In this document: in pieces, positions 43,415 to 53,643 of the stretch
Position numbering within the stretch: position 1 is the first letter of the stretch
Layout: each line of letters begins with the position of its first letter
Source: Mesorhizobium huakuii
GTDB lineage: Bacteria; Pseudomonadota; Alphaproteobacteria; Rhizobiales; Rhizobiaceae
Assembly (NCBI RefSeq): GCF_014189455.1
Contig: NZ_CP050296.1
Coordinates: forward strand, 3,344,001 to 3,408,000
Reading direction: 5' to 3'
DNA length: 64,000 nt
Notes under the pieces: model-generated
Seen by the model: the letters and a program-made list of their open reading frames with translations, nothing else
What the model was told of the DNA's origin: nothing
The model's database searches: none
Made by a program: the position numbers and the translations under genes

Positions 43415-45499
43415 ATGACCATGCATAAACTCGAACGTCTCCTGCGCCCGAAATCGATCGCCGTCTTCGGTGGCGTACAGGCCGCCGCCGTCGTCGCGCA
43501 GTCGATCAAGATGGGCTTTGCCGGCGAAATCTGGCCGGTGCATCCGACCAAGGATGAGGTTGCCGGCCGCAAGGCTTACCGTTCCGTGGCGGACCTGCCC
43601 GGCGCGCCGGATGCCGCCTTTGTCGGCGTCAACCGGCATCTGACCATCGAGGTCGTCCAGGCGCTGGCCGAACGCGGCGCCGGCGGCGCCGTCTGCTTTG
43701 CCGCCGGCTTCCTCGAGACCGAGGCCTATGACGATGACGGCGAACGGCTGCAGGCCGAACTCGTCGCGGCTGCCGGCCAGATGCCGATCATCGGCCCGAA
43801 CTGCTACGGCCTGATCAACTATGCCGACGGCGCGCTTTTGTGGCCCGACCAGCATGGCGGCATCAGGCTGGACGAGGGCGGCAAGGGTGTCGCCATCATC
43901 ACCCAGTCTTCCAACATCGCCATCAACATGACGATGCAGAAGCGCGGCCTGCCGATCGCTTTCCTGATGACCGCCGGCAACCAGGCGCAGACCGGTCTTT
44001 CCGAAATGGCGCTCGGCCTGGTCGAGGACGAGCGCGTCACCTCGCTCGGCCTGCACATCGAGGCCTTCGATTCGGTAGCCGGCTTCGAGAGGCTGGCGGC
44101 GCGGGCACGCGAGCTGAAAAAGCCGATCATCGCCATGAAGGTCGGCCGTTCCGAACAGGCGCGGCAGGCCACCGTCTCGCACACCGCCTCACTCGCCGGC
44201 TCGGATGCGGCCTCGGGCGCTTTCCTGAGGCGGCTTGGCATTGCGCGCGTCGATTCCATTCCTGCCTTCATCGAAGCGCTGAAGCTGCTGCACATCACCG
44301 GTCCACTGCCAGGTTATAGGCTGTCGTCGATGAGCTGTTCGGGCGGCGAAGCCTCCGTCATGGCCGACAGCGCCGAAGGCCGCTGGGTCAACTTCCCGGT
44401 TCTGACCGAGACCCATCGCGCCCATGTCAAATCGACGCTTGGGCCGCTGGTCGCGGTCGCCAATCCGCTCGACTACCACACCTTCATCTGGAACAACGAG
44501 CCGGCGATGACCGCCACCTTCACCGCCATGGTGTCGGGTGGGTTCGACCTCAATATGCTCGTGCTCGACTTTCCGCGCCCCGATCGCTGCTCGGTCACCG
44601 ACTGGTGGGCAACGCTGCGCGCCTTCGAATCGGCGCTGAAGACCAACAAGGCGCATGGCGCCATCGTCTCCTCGCTGCCGGAGAACCTGCCCGAGGAATA
44701 CACCGCCGAGCTGATGGCGCGCGGCATGGTGCCGCTGTTCGGCATTTCCGAGGCCATGGATGCCGCAGGCGCAGCGGCCTTCATCGGCTGGGCGTGGGCC
44801 GAACCGCAGGCGCAGCCGGTCGACACCTCCGCTGCCGGCGCCGCCGGCGGCGATCATGTCACGCCTGACGAGGCCGAGGCCAAGGCGCGGCTGATCAAGG
44901 CCGGGCTTCCCGTGCCAAAGGGCGAGCGCGCCGACAATGCGGTCGAGGCGGTGATCTCGTCGATGGCGCTCGGCTTTCCCGTCGCCCTGAAGGCGCTGGG
45001 CGTCACCCACAAATCCGAGGTCGGCGCCGTCAGGCTCAATCTCAAGGACGCCGAATCCGTCAGCACGGCGGCGCACGACCTGCTGCCGCTCGGCACCGGC
45101 CTCTACGTCGAGCGCATGGTGCGCGACGGCGTCGCCGAACTGATCGTCGGCTTCACCAGGGATCCGATGTTCGGCGCGGTGATGACACTGGGCACCGGCG
45201 GCGTGCTGGTCGAATTGCTGCGCGACAGCGTCACCTTGATGCTCCCGGCGACGCGCGACGATATCGAGGCCGCACTGCGCGGCCTGAAGCTGTTCCCGTT
45301 GCTCGAAGGCTATCGCGGCCGGCCGAAGGCCGACGTCGCGGCCGCCATCGACGCCATCGCGGGCATTGCTGCCTTCGTGCAGAAGAATGCCGGCGAGATC
45401 GAGGAACTCGACATCAACCCGCTGATCGTCTGCGTCGAAGGCAAGGGTGCCTGGATCGCCGACGCGCTGCTGGTGCTGGGAGAGAACAAGAATGTCTGA
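43415..45499 (+). CDS. ADP-forming acyl-CoA synthetase (acetate-CoA ligase type)
   Basis: A 694-aa fused NDP-forming ligase: CoA-binding domain (IAVFGGVQAAAVVAQSIK onward), succinyl-CoA-ligase-like domain with the phospho-His candidate His256 in VSHTASLAGSDA, then a C-terminal ATP-grasp domain (EVGAVRLNLKDAES; LELDINPL-like EELDINPLIV). It probably activates gamma-butyrobetaine, crotonobetaine or carnitine to the CoA ester, the job that AMP-forming CaiC does in E. coli. ATG at 43415 chosen; ATG at 43421 is possible. It overlaps caiD by 8 bases. Confidence 0.9.
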   Translation: MTMHKLERLLRPKSIAVFGGVQAAAVVAQSIKMGFAGEIWPVHPTKDEVAGRKAYRSVADLPGAPDAAFVGVNRHLTIEVVQALAERGAGGAVCFAAGFLETEAYDDDGERLQAELVAAAGQMPIIGPNCYGLINYADGALLWPDQHGGIRLDEGGKGVAIITQSSNIAINMTMQKRGLPIAFLMTAGNQAQTGLSEMALGLVEDERVTSLGLHIEAFDSVAGFERLAARARELKKPIIAMKVGRSEQARQATVSHTASLAGSDAASGAFLRRLGIARVDSIPAFIEALKLLHITGPLPGYRLSSMSCSGGEASVMADSAEGRWVNFPVLTETHRAHVKSTLGPLVAVANPLDYHTFIWNNEPAMTATFTAMVSGGFDLNMLVLDFPRPDRCSVTDWWATLRAFESALKTNKAHGAIVSSLPENLPEEYTAELMARGMVPLFGISEAMDAAGAAAFIGWAWAEPQAQPVDTSAAGAAGGDHVTPDEAEAKARLIKAGLPVPKGERADNAVEAVISSMALGFPVALKALGVTHKSEVGAVRLNLKDAESVSTAAHDLLPLGTGLYVERMVRDGVAELIVGFTRDPMFGAVMTLGTGGVLVELLRDSVTLMLPATRDDIEAALRGLKLFPLLEGYRGRPKADVAAAIDAIAGIAAFVQKNAGEIEELDINPLIVCVEGKGAWIADALLVLGENKNV

Positions 45500-46274
45500 C
45501 GTCATTTCGACCCGCCGCGAAGGCTCGATCCTCGAGGTCACGCTCGACCGGCCCAAGGCCAACGCCATTGACCTCAAGACCTCGCGGCTGATGGGCGAGA
45601 CCTTCAAGGCGTTCCGCGACGATCCGGAATTGCGCGTCGCCATCGTCAAGACATCAGGCGACAAGTTCTTCTGCGCCGGCTGGGACCTCAAGGCGGCCGC
45701 CGGCGGCGACGCAGTCGACGGCGACTATGGTGTCGGCGGCTTTGCAGGCTTGCAGGAATTGCGCGATCTCAACAAGCCGGTCATCGCTTGCGTCAACGGC
45801 ATGGCGGTCGGCGGCGGCTTCGAGCTGGCGCTGTCCTGCGACCTCATCTACGCCTCCGATCATTCCTCCTTCGCGCTGCCCGAAATCCGCGCCGGCACGC
45901 TGGCCGATGCGGCGACGATCAAGCTGCCGAAGCGCATTCCCTATCATGTCGCGATGGACCTTCTGCTCACCGGCCGCTGGATGGATGTCGCCGAGGCGCA
46001 TCGCTGGGGCCTGGTCAACGAGGTGCTGCCCAAGGAAAAGCTCGAGGACCGCGTCTGGGAGATCGCCCGCCTGCTCGCCAGCGGCCCGCCGCTGGTCTTT
46101 GCCGCCATCAAGGAGACCGCGCGGGTGGCCGAAGCTCTGACCTTCCAGGATGCGATGAACCGGGTGACGCGCCGCCAGCTGGCTACGGTCGATGCGCTGT
46201 ATGGGTCGGAAGACAATATGGAAGGTTTCCGCGCCTTCGCCGAAAAGCGCGACCCGGTGTGGAAGGGGAAATGA
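45492..46274 (+). CDS. caiD: Carnitinyl-CoA dehydratase (CaiD-like enoyl-CoA hydratase)
   Basis: A 260-aa crotonase-fold enzyme unusually close to E. coli CaiD as I remember it: LEVTLDRPKANAID, FFCAGWDLKAAAGG, GGFAGLQELRDLNKPVIACV and the C-terminus AEKRDPVWKGK. It should hydrate crotonobetainyl-CoA to L-carnitinyl-CoA. The start overlaps the ligase gene end, indicating cotranscription. This gene anchors the carnitine assignment of the whole operon. Confidence 0.9.
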   Translation: MSDVISTRREGSILEVTLDRPKANAIDLKTSRLMGETFKAFRDDPELRVAIVKTSGDKFFCAGWDLKAAAGGDAVDGDYGVGGFAGLQELRDLNKPVIACVNGMAVGGGFELALSCDLIYASDHSSFALPEIRAGTLADAATIKLPKRIPYHVAMDLLLTGRWMDVAEAHRWGLVNEVLPKEKLEDRVWEIARLLASGPPLVFAAIKETARVAEALTFQDAMNRVTRRQLATVDALYGSEDNMEGFRAFAEKRDPVWKGK

Positions 46275-46279
46275 GCCAC

Positions 46280-46383
46280 TTTACCCTCCCCTTGATGGGG
46301 AGGGTCGGACCGCAGGCCCGGGTGGGGTGAAGCGCCGCCACCCGCCGCTTCGCGGCGACCTCCCTCATTAAGGGGAAGGTAAA
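46280..46383. repeat. Intergenic inverted repeat
   Basis: Outer imperfect arms TTTACCCTCCCCTT and AAGGGGAAGGTAAA flank inner hairpins (CCTCCCC..GGGGAGG; CGCCGC/GCGGCG). It fills the gap between caiD and the esterase gene. CCCTCCCC/GGGGAGG-type elements recur at 51.4 and, in a related form, 53.5 kb. Confidence 0.65.
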
Positions 46384-46391
46384 GGAGTTCC

Positions 46392-47330
46392 ATGACCGAC
46401 TACACAAAGCTCATCGACGCCGAGACCTGGGCCTTCATCGAGCGGACCAATTCCTACTATCCGCCCGATACGATCGACTACACGATCGCGCAGCAGCGCG
46501 AAATCTACGACCGCATGTGTCGGGAATTCTTTGCCGGCTATCCCGAGGGAGTAACGGTCGAAACCTCAACCATTGCAACGCCCACGCACGATATCCCGAT
46601 CCGCATCTACCGAAGCGCCCCGCAACCGGCGGCGACGGTGCTCTACATCCATGGCGGCGGCTTCATCCTTGGTGGGCTGGACAGCCATGACGATGTTTGT
46701 GCCGAGCTCTGCGCCCGCACCGGCTACGAGGTTGTTTCGGTCGATTACCGGCTGGCGCCGGAGCACCTGCACCCGGCCGCTTTCGATGATGCCATGAGCG
46801 CCTTCGCATGGGCTGCGTCCACCCGCGACCGACCCATCCTGCTCTGCGGCGACAGTGCTGGCGGCAATCTCTGCGCCGCCGTCGCTCACGCCACGCGCGG
46901 CCAGGCGAAGCGGCCGGTCGGCCAGGTGCTGATCTATCCCGGCCTCGGCGGCGACCGCTCAAAGGGCTCCTATGTCACGCATGCCGAAGCGCCGATGCTG
47001 ACCATGCGCGATCTCGAATTCTACAAGCATATCCGCACCGGTGGCGCGGACCGGACCGGCGACGTAACACTTTCGCCACTGGCAAACACCGACTTCACCA
47101 ACCTGCCGCCGACGGTGCTGATCACCGCGCAGTGTGACCCGCTGTCGTCCGACGGCGAGACCTATCGCGACCGCATCATCGCGGCGGGCGGGCGTGCCAC
47201 CTGGTTCGAGGAGCCAGGTCTGGTGCACGGCTACCTCAGGGCCCGGCACACGGTCGGGCGCGCCCGCGAAAGTTTCACGCGGATCGTCGACGCGGTGGGA
47301 GCGCTTGGACAGGGCACCTGGCTCTGGTGA
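46392..47330 (+). CDS. Alpha/beta hydrolase, hormone-sensitive lipase family
   Basis: A 312-aa esterase. The oxyanion motif is HGGGF, the nucleophile Ser lies in GDSAGGN, and the acid and His are in CDPLSSDG and LVHGYLRAR. GGAG precedes the ATG. It follows caiD on the same strand after a repeat. An acylcarnitine or betaine-ester hydrolase role is plausible from position but not shown by sequence. Confidence 0.9.
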   Translation: MTDYTKLIDAETWAFIERTNSYYPPDTIDYTIAQQREIYDRMCREFFAGYPEGVTVETSTIATPTHDIPIRIYRSAPQPAATVLYIHGGGFILGGLDSHDDVCAELCARTGYEVVSVDYRLAPEHLHPAAFDDAMSAFAWAASTRDRPILLCGDSAGGNLCAAVAHATRGQAKRPVGQVLIYPGLGGDRSKGSYVTHAEAPMLTMRDLEFYKHIRTGGADRTGDVTLSPLANTDFTNLPPTVLITAQCDPLSSDGETYRDRIIAAGGRATWFEEPGLVHGYLRARHTVGRARESFTRIVDAVGALGQGTWLW

Positions 47331-47369
47331 GCGGGTTCACGTCTCACTACGAGCCACGGTAACGCCGTT

Positions 47370-49028
47370 TCACGCCACCGAACGTGCCGCCGCTCGACCC
47401 GCGCTGCGGCCTGAAAAGATGCAACCGCCGAGGAACGTGCCTTCCAGCGCCGCATAGCCATGCACGCCGCCGCCACCGAATCCGGCCGCTTCGCCGGCGG
47501 CATAGAGCCCCGGCACCGGCTGGCCATCGGCGCCCAGCACGCGGCTGTCGAGATCGGTCTCCAGGCCGCCCAGCGTCTTGCGCGTCAGGATGTTGAGGCG
47601 CACCGCGATCAGCGGGCCGTTTGCCGGGTCGAGCATCTTGTGCGGCTTGGCCGTGCGTATCAGCCTGTCACCGAGATAGGCCCGCGCGCCGCGCAACGCG
47701 GTGATCTGCATGTCCTTGGAGAACGGATTGTCGAGCTGCCTGTCGCGGGCGCGGATTTCTCGCTCGACCTCAGCGACATCGAGCAGCGGCTCGCCGCCCG
47801 CGAGCGCATTCATGCGGGCCACCAAGGTCGAAAGATCGGCCTCGACAATGAAATCCTCGCCCTTCTCCATGAAGGCTTTCACCGGACCGGGAATGCCTGA
47901 TGTCGCGCGGCCCAGCACCTGCCACCAGCTCTTGTTCGTCAGGTCGGGATTCTGTTCGGAGCCCGACAGGGCGAACTCCTTCTGGATGATTTTCCTGGTC
48001 AGGATGAACCAGGAATAGTCGAAGCCGGTGCTCATGATGTGGCTGAGCGTGCCCAGCGTATCGAAGCCGGGATAGAGCGGCACCGGCAGGCGTTTTCCCC
48101 TGGCATCGAGCCAGAGTGAGGACGGGCCGGGCAGGATGCGGATCGCATGGTCGGTCCAGATCGGCGCCCAGTTCTTGATGCCTTCGACATAGTGCCACAT
48201 GCGGTCGCGATTGATGATCGAGCCGCCAGCGGCCTCGGTGATCGCCAGCATGCGGCCGTCGACATGGTCGGGCACGCCGGTGATCATGCGCTTCGGCGGG
48301 GCACCCAGCCGCTTCGGCCAGTTCTCCTGCACCAGCTGGTGGTTGGCGCCGATGCCGCCTGAAGCGACGATGACCGCTTGCGCGTGCAGTTCGAAATCGC
48401 CTGAGATGTCGCGCGAACTCTTGTGGCCGCGTTCGACCGTGCTCGACTCAAGGATGTCGCCGCGCACGCCGGCTATGACAGCGCCCGTCCGCGTCAGTTC
48501 ATTGACCCTGTGGCGGAACTTGAAGTCGATCAGTCCGCGCTTTTGCGCCTCGCGCACGCGCAAGACAAAAGGTTCAACCACGCCGGGTCCGGTACCCCAG
48601 GTGATGTGGAATCTGGGCACCGAATTGCCGTGGCCGATGGCGTTGCCGCCGCCACGCTCGGCCCAGCCGACGACAGGAAAGAATTTCAGGCCGCGCTCGA
48701 TCAGCCAGGAACGTTTCTCGCCGGCGGCGAAGCCGACATAGGCCTCAGCCCATTTGCGCGGCCAGAAATCCTCCGGCCGGTCGAAAGCGGCGGTGCCCAT
48801 CCAGTCCTCGAGCGCCAGATCATGCGAATCGCGGATGCACAAGCGCCGCTGCTCGGGCGAATCGACGAGGAAAAGCCCGCCGAACGACCAGAACGCCTGG
48901 CCGCCCAGCGATTGTTCCGGTTCCTGGTCGACGATGATGATTTTCTTGCCGGCCTCGGCAAGCTCGGCGGCGGCAACCAGCCCTGCCAGGCCGGCGCCGA
49001 CAATGATCACGTCCGCATTGTCAGCCAT
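47370..49028 (-). CDS. FAD-binding dehydrogenase (KsdD/fumarate-reductase-like)
   Basis: A 552-aa flavoprotein. The N-terminus has VIIVGAGLAGLVAAAELAEAGKKIIIVDQE; the C-terminus has PGLYAAGEAAGFGGGGVHGYAALEGTFLGG, typical of FAD_binding_2 proteins annotated as predicted oxidoreductases. Related enzymes include 3-ketosteroid dehydrogenases, but the substrate is unknown. GGGAGGAAAG precedes the ATG. The longer open frame that extends to 50.0 kb is a shadow of the neighbouring gene. Confidence 0.9.
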   Translation of the reverse strand: MADNADVIIVGAGLAGLVAAAELAEAGKKIIIVDQEPEQSLGGQAFWSFGGLFLVDSPEQRRLCIRDSHDLALEDWMGTAAFDRPEDFWPRKWAEAYVGFAAGEKRSWLIERGLKFFPVVGWAERGGGNAIGHGNSVPRFHITWGTGPGVVEPFVLRVREAQKRGLIDFKFRHRVNELTRTGAVIAGVRGDILESSTVERGHKSSRDISGDFELHAQAVIVASGGIGANHQLVQENWPKRLGAPPKRMITGVPDHVDGRMLAITEAAGGSIINRDRMWHYVEGIKNWAPIWTDHAIRILPGPSSLWLDARGKRLPVPLYPGFDTLGTLSHIMSTGFDYSWFILTRKIIQKEFALSGSEQNPDLTNKSWWQVLGRATSGIPGPVKAFMEKGEDFIVEADLSTLVARMNALAGGEPLLDVAEVEREIRARDRQLDNPFSKDMQITALRGARAYLGDRLIRTAKPHKMLDPANGPLIAVRLNILTRKTLGGLETDLDSRVLGADGQPVPGLYAAGEAAGFGGGGVHGYAALEGTFLGGCIFSGRSAGRAAARSVA

Positions 49029-49066
49029 CTTTCCTCCCAGAATTAGCCGGCTATTAATGCAAAGAC

Positions 49067-50052
49067 TTAGACGGCCTCCCAGCCGTCCTTGCCGCCGGCG
49101 CGGAAGATGGCGTCGATGACCTTCTGGTTGAGCACGGATTCCTCCAGCGTGAAGACGCGCTCCTTGCCGCCCTGCGCCGCGCGCGCGAAGGTTTCGACCT
49201 CCAGCCGGTACTGCTGCGTGCCGGGAAAGCGGAACACCTGCGCTTCGGTGTGGTTCTGGTTGTGCAGTTCGACGCGGTGATGATCGTAGAGCCCGGCGTT
49301 GAACGGGGAAAAGACCTCGATGAAGCCCTTCTCGCCGTGGAACACCATCACCTGGCGCGCCGCCATCTGCGTCGACAAATAGAAGGACAGTTCGAAATCG
49401 CCGAAATCGGCGCGGATCGAGGAGTAGATGTCGGTGCCGAATGTCTTGTCGCGCTCGATCGTCGCCTGCACGCGCAGCGGCTCCTTGCCGGTCGAAAATC
49501 GCGTCGATACCGTCGGATAGACGCCGATGTCGGGCAGCGCGCCGCCGCCGAGGTCGAGCTGGTTGCGCATATTGTTGGGGTCGACATTGTAGTAGGAGAA
49601 CGCGCCCTGCACATGGCGCAGCCGGCCGATGGCGCCGCTGGCGATGAGGTCGCGCACCTTGATCCATTGCGGGTGGTAGATGACCATGAAGGCTTCGCAG
49701 ACCAGCACCTTTTTGGCGTCGCGCAGCTTGATCAGGGGGCAATATCCTTGGCGTCGAGCGCGAGAGGCTTCTCGACCAGCACATGTTTTCCCGCTTCAAT
49801 GGCTTTCGCCGTCCACTCGACATGCTGCGAGGTCGGCAGCGGGATATAGACGCCGTCGACTTCTTTGGAAGCGAGCAGTTCCTCGTAGGAGCCAAAGGCA
49901 TGGCGGGCGCCGAAACGGTCGGCCAAGGCCTTGGCCTTCGACAGGTCGCGGCTGGCGATCGCCGACAGCACGCCGTTCTCCGCCTCGACGATTGCCGGCA
50001 ACAACTGCTCGCGACCGATCTTGGCCGTCGACAACACACCCCATCGGAACAT
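49067..50052 (-). pseudogene. Gfo/Idh/MocA-family oxidoreductase, frameshifted
   Basis: Two adjacent frames together make one normal oxidoreductase. The first (50052-49732) starts [20 protein letters not shown] and reaches the conserved [14 protein letters not shown]; the second (to 49067) continues [15 protein letters not shown] and ends KDGWEAV. A run of five C (49735-49739 on the minus strand) separates them; one more C would restore [18 protein letters not shown]. Either a recent inactivation or a sequence error. The intact form would be about 330 aa, an NAD(P) sugar dehydrogenase-like enzyme. Confidence 0.85.
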
Positions 50053-50131
50053 TACGTATCTCCATCAACGATTGCAGGCGACGAGGTTTGCCCGAAATCG
50101 ATAGAAAAGCCAATGCGGAGTGCCGTAGCAA

Positions 50132-50707
50132 CTAGCCCCGCTTGCCCGTCAGCGTCATGTCGAAGTCGACGACGTTGGAATAAAGCGGCGTGCCGACATC
50201 CATGCCGTAGCGTGACCGCAGCACCTTGCCGGTGACATGGAATTTGATCGTGCCGCCCTTCAACCCGTCGAGTTCGGCGGTGAATTTTTCCGGAAACGTC
50301 TTGCCGCGCGCCGTCAGCCTGCCGGTGACGAGAGCTGATGTGTCGCCGGTGCGGGTCACGCTGGTCGAGCGGAACTGGATCTCCGGGCTGTTGGCCGCAT
50401 CGAACACCGCGTCGGAGCGCAGGAAGGCGTCGATGCGGCTCTGGCCGGTGCCGACGCTTTCCGGATAGATGGTAAGGTCGACCTTCGAGCGCCCGACATC
50501 ACCATTGTCGATGCGGATCGTGCCCTTGAAGCGGGCAAAGGCGCCATCGAAGCCGCCACCGCCGGCCTTGCCTATGGTGAAACGGATGCTGGAGCCTGCC
50601 GGGCTGACCGTGTAGCTGCCGGCGGCGTCGCTCAACGCCACGGCCGCGGCTGCGGGCACGGCAAGGCATGCGGCAAAAGCCGCGAATCCAAGGATGCGCG
50701 CATGCAT
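50132..50707 (-). CDS. YceI-family periplasmic protein
   Basis: A 191-aa lipocalin-like protein with a Sec signal (ILGFAAFAACLAVPAAAAVA). YceI blocks are visible: YTVSPAGSSIRFTIGKAGGGGFDGAF, and VTGRLTARGKTFP. Family members bind isoprenoids such as ubiquinone-like lipids. It lies downstream of a cytochrome b561 gene on the same strand, a frequent pairing (CybB-YceI), suggesting a periplasmic redox or quinone role. Confidence 0.92.
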   Translation of the reverse strand: MHARILGFAAFAACLAVPAAAAVALSDAAGSYTVSPAGSSIRFTIGKAGGGGFDGAFARFKGTIRIDNGDVGRSKVDLTIYPESVGTGQSRIDAFLRSDAVFDAANSPEIQFRSTSVTRTGDTSALVTGRLTARGKTFPEKFTAELDGLKGGTIKFHVTGKVLRSRYGMDVGTPLYSNVVDFDMTLTGKRG

Positions 50708-50777
50708 GGGATTGTTCCTTTCCTGGAGGCAACGCTTGTTCGCGTCCTCACCCCCACAAACGCGCAGGGCCTCCGCT

Positions 50778-51347
50778 CTATTCCCCGCCTGACGAAGGTG
50801 TGATTATACGCCTGAGCACGCTGTCGCGCAGCAGGAAGTGGTGGCGCAGCGCGGCTGCCACATGCAGCGCGACGAGCGCGATGCCGGCATAGGCAAGATA
50901 CCAGTGCGCCGCTGCCCAGAAGCTTTCGGCGGCATCGGATTCGGCGAGCGGCAGGTTCGGCATCACGAACAGGTTGAACGGCATGGTCGGGATTTCCAGT
51001 GTCGAGACCGAAACCAGCGCCCAGCCCGACAGGGGCAAGGCGATCTGGAAGGCATACAGCGCCAGATGCGCGAGCGGCGCCGTACGCCGCTCCAGAACGC
51101 CGACCGAAGGCGGCAAGGGCGGCGCCGCATTGCCGAGCCGCCAGGCAATGCGCAGGATGATGAGGCCAAGCAGCAGAAAGCCCAGGGATTTGTGCAGCTG
51201 GATCAGCTCGAAAGCGGTGCGCTGACTGGTTAGCCTCACCATAATGAAGCCGAGGGCGAACTGGCCGATGAAGATGATGCCGATCAGCCAGTGGAGGAGG
51301 ATGGTTGCCCAGCCGTAGCGGGTTGGCGTGTTGGTGATTGACTGCAT
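50778..51347 (-). CDS. Cytochrome b561
   Basis: A 189-aa, four-helix inner-membrane dihaem cytochrome b. Haem ligands are likely His in TILLHWLIG, LHKSLGF and ALHVAAALRHHF. The start is MQSITNTPTRYGWA; upstream codons in the same frame read through a GC-rich repeat and are unlikely. It is linked to YceI, typical of superoxide/quinone-related CybB pairs. Confidence 0.9.
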   Translation of the reverse strand: MQSITNTPTRYGWATILLHWLIGIIFIGQFALGFIMVRLTSQRTAFELIQLHKSLGFLLLGLIILRIAWRLGNAAPPLPPSVGVLERRTAPLAHLALYAFQIALPLSGWALVSVSTLEIPTMPFNLFVMPNLPLAESDAAESFWAAAHWYLAYAGIALVALHVAAALRHHFLLRDSVLRRIITPSSGGE

Positions 51348-51379
51348 GGGAGACAAACGTTGCTGGGCCTCGCTTTCTT

Positions 51380-51414
51380 CCACCCTCCCCAAGGCCCACA
51401 AGGGGGGAGGGTGG
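51380..51414. repeat. Short inverted repeat (CCACCCTCCCC...GGGGAGGGTGG)
   Basis: Arms CCACCCTCCCC and GGGGAGGGTGG form a hairpin between the LysR-type and cytochrome genes. It resembles the CCCTCCCC elements near 46.3 kb. Confidence 0.6.
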
Positions 51415-51421
51415 TCGCGCC

Positions 51422-52312
51422 TCAGCCGCTTACCTTGAAGAAATCCACGAACGCCCTCAGCGCCGGGCGCATCTGCCGGCGGCTGGGATAGTAGACGAAG
51501 AAGCCCTCGAAGGCCGGGCACCAGTCCTCCAGCACGCGGATCAGCCTGCCATCGGCCAGCGGCGCGCGGACATAAGGCTCGAAGACGAAGGCAAGACCGG
51601 CGCCGTCGACCGCCGCTTGCACGATCAGATGGTCCTCGTCGAGGATCAGCGGCCCTTGCGCGGCGATCTCTATCTCCTCTCCGTCTTTCTCGAACTCCCA
51701 GCGGTAGAGGATGCCACTGGAGAAGCGGAAGCGGATGCAGCGATGATCGGCAAGGTCGCGCGGATGATGCGGTCTCGGCATGGCCGCGAAATAGGATGGC
51801 GCGCCGACAACCGCGCCGCGCATGTCCGGCCCGATACGCACCGCGATCATGTCGCGCTGCAGGCTCTCGCCAAGCCGCACGCCGGCATCGAAACCGCCTG
51901 CCACCACATCGGTGAAGCGATCCTCGATGACGATCTCCAGCACGATGTCGGGATAGGCCGATGCAAAGGCGCCGAGCCGCGGCGTCAGCACCAGATGCGC
52001 TGCCGTGCGCGGTACGCTGAGCCGCAGATTCCCGGCCGGCCGTTCACGCGACTCGACCGCCGTCTCCAACGCCAGATCGATCTCCGATAGCGCCGGCCGT
52101 AGCCGTTCGAGCAGTTGCGCGCCCTCTTCGGTTGGCGCGACGCTGCGGGTACTGCGCGCCAAGAGCCGCACGCCGAGCCGCGCTTCCAGGCTGGACACAG
52201 CGTGGCTGACCGCCGATGGCGCGATGGCCAATTCCCTGGCCGCGCCGCGAAAACTGCCGCATTGGGCGACGGTCGCCAACACGGCCAGTTGGGAGAGATG
52301 CGCTCGATTCAT
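51422..52312 (-). CDS. LysR-family transcriptional regulator
   Basis: A 296-aa LysR regulator. The HTH is LAVLATVAQCGSFRGAARELAIAPSAVSHAVSSLEARLG, then a type 2 periplasmic-binding effector domain. The start is MNRAHLSQLA; the longer frame adds 34 residues across the promoter. It is divergent from an aldo/keto reductase gene with about 95 bases between, the usual arrangement for a regulator and its target. Confidence 0.92.
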   Translation of the reverse strand: MNRAHLSQLAVLATVAQCGSFRGAARELAIAPSAVSHAVSSLEARLGVRLLARSTRSVAPTEEGAQLLERLRPALSEIDLALETAVESRERPAGNLRLSVPRTAAHLVLTPRLGAFASAYPDIVLEIVIEDRFTDVVAGGFDAGVRLGESLQRDMIAVRIGPDMRGAVVGAPSYFAAMPRPHHPRDLADHRCIRFRFSSGILYRWEFEKDGEEIEIAAQGPLILDEDHLIVQAAVDGAGLAFVFEPYVRAPLADGRLIRVLEDWCPAFEGFFVYYPSRRQMRPALRAFVDFFKVSG

Positions 52313-52408
52313 TGATCTATTTCTTAGAACGACCCGTGCGCAGATGAGCCGATTATCGAGCATAGCGCAAGGCACTACATCAGCGGCATCACAACAAGGA
52401 GACGCGTG

Positions 52409-53404
<996 letters not shown>

Positions 53405-53421
53405 GCAGCATTCAGGATACA

Positions 53422-53450
53422 GAAAGGGGCGCTTCGGCGCCCCATTTTGT
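53422..53450 (+). terminator. Rho-independent terminator of the aldo/keto reductase gene
   Basis: GGGGCGC, TTCG tetraloop, GCGCCCC, then ATTTTGTT: a 7-bp perfect GC stem with the very stable UUCG loop and a T-rich tail, 20 bases after the stop. Confidence 0.88.
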
Positions 53451-53461
53451 TGAGACGCCAA

Positions 53462-53634
53462 CGCGAGGCGCCCCCCCTCTGTCCTGCCGGACATCTCCCC
53501 CACAAGGGGGGAGATTGAATGTCGTCGCGGCCTTCGCCAATCACCAGCGCTTGAAGGAAGGGCGGCACGGCCAAGCTGCCAATCTCCCTCCTTGTGGGGG
53601 AGATGGCCGGCAGGCCAGAGGGGGGCGCCTCGCG
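53462..53634. repeat. Large inverted repeat with about 55-base arms
   Basis: The left arm starts GCGAGGCGCCCCCCCTCTG and continues through CATCTCCCCCACAAGG; the right arm is its near complement ending GGGGGCGCCTCGCG, separated by about 60 bases. It lies between two convergent genes. CCCCTTGTGGGGGAGAT-type elements are abundant in rhizobial intergenic DNA; this looks like two opposed copies or one long palindrome. Confidence 0.75.
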
Positions 53635-53643
53635 CCTACTTCT

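Noticed and set aside
49029..50039. Upstream extension of the FAD dehydrogenase frame to 50.0 kb
   Set aside because: It reads through the Gfo/Idh/MocA gene in the wrong frame; the real start with GGGAGGAAAG is at 49028.
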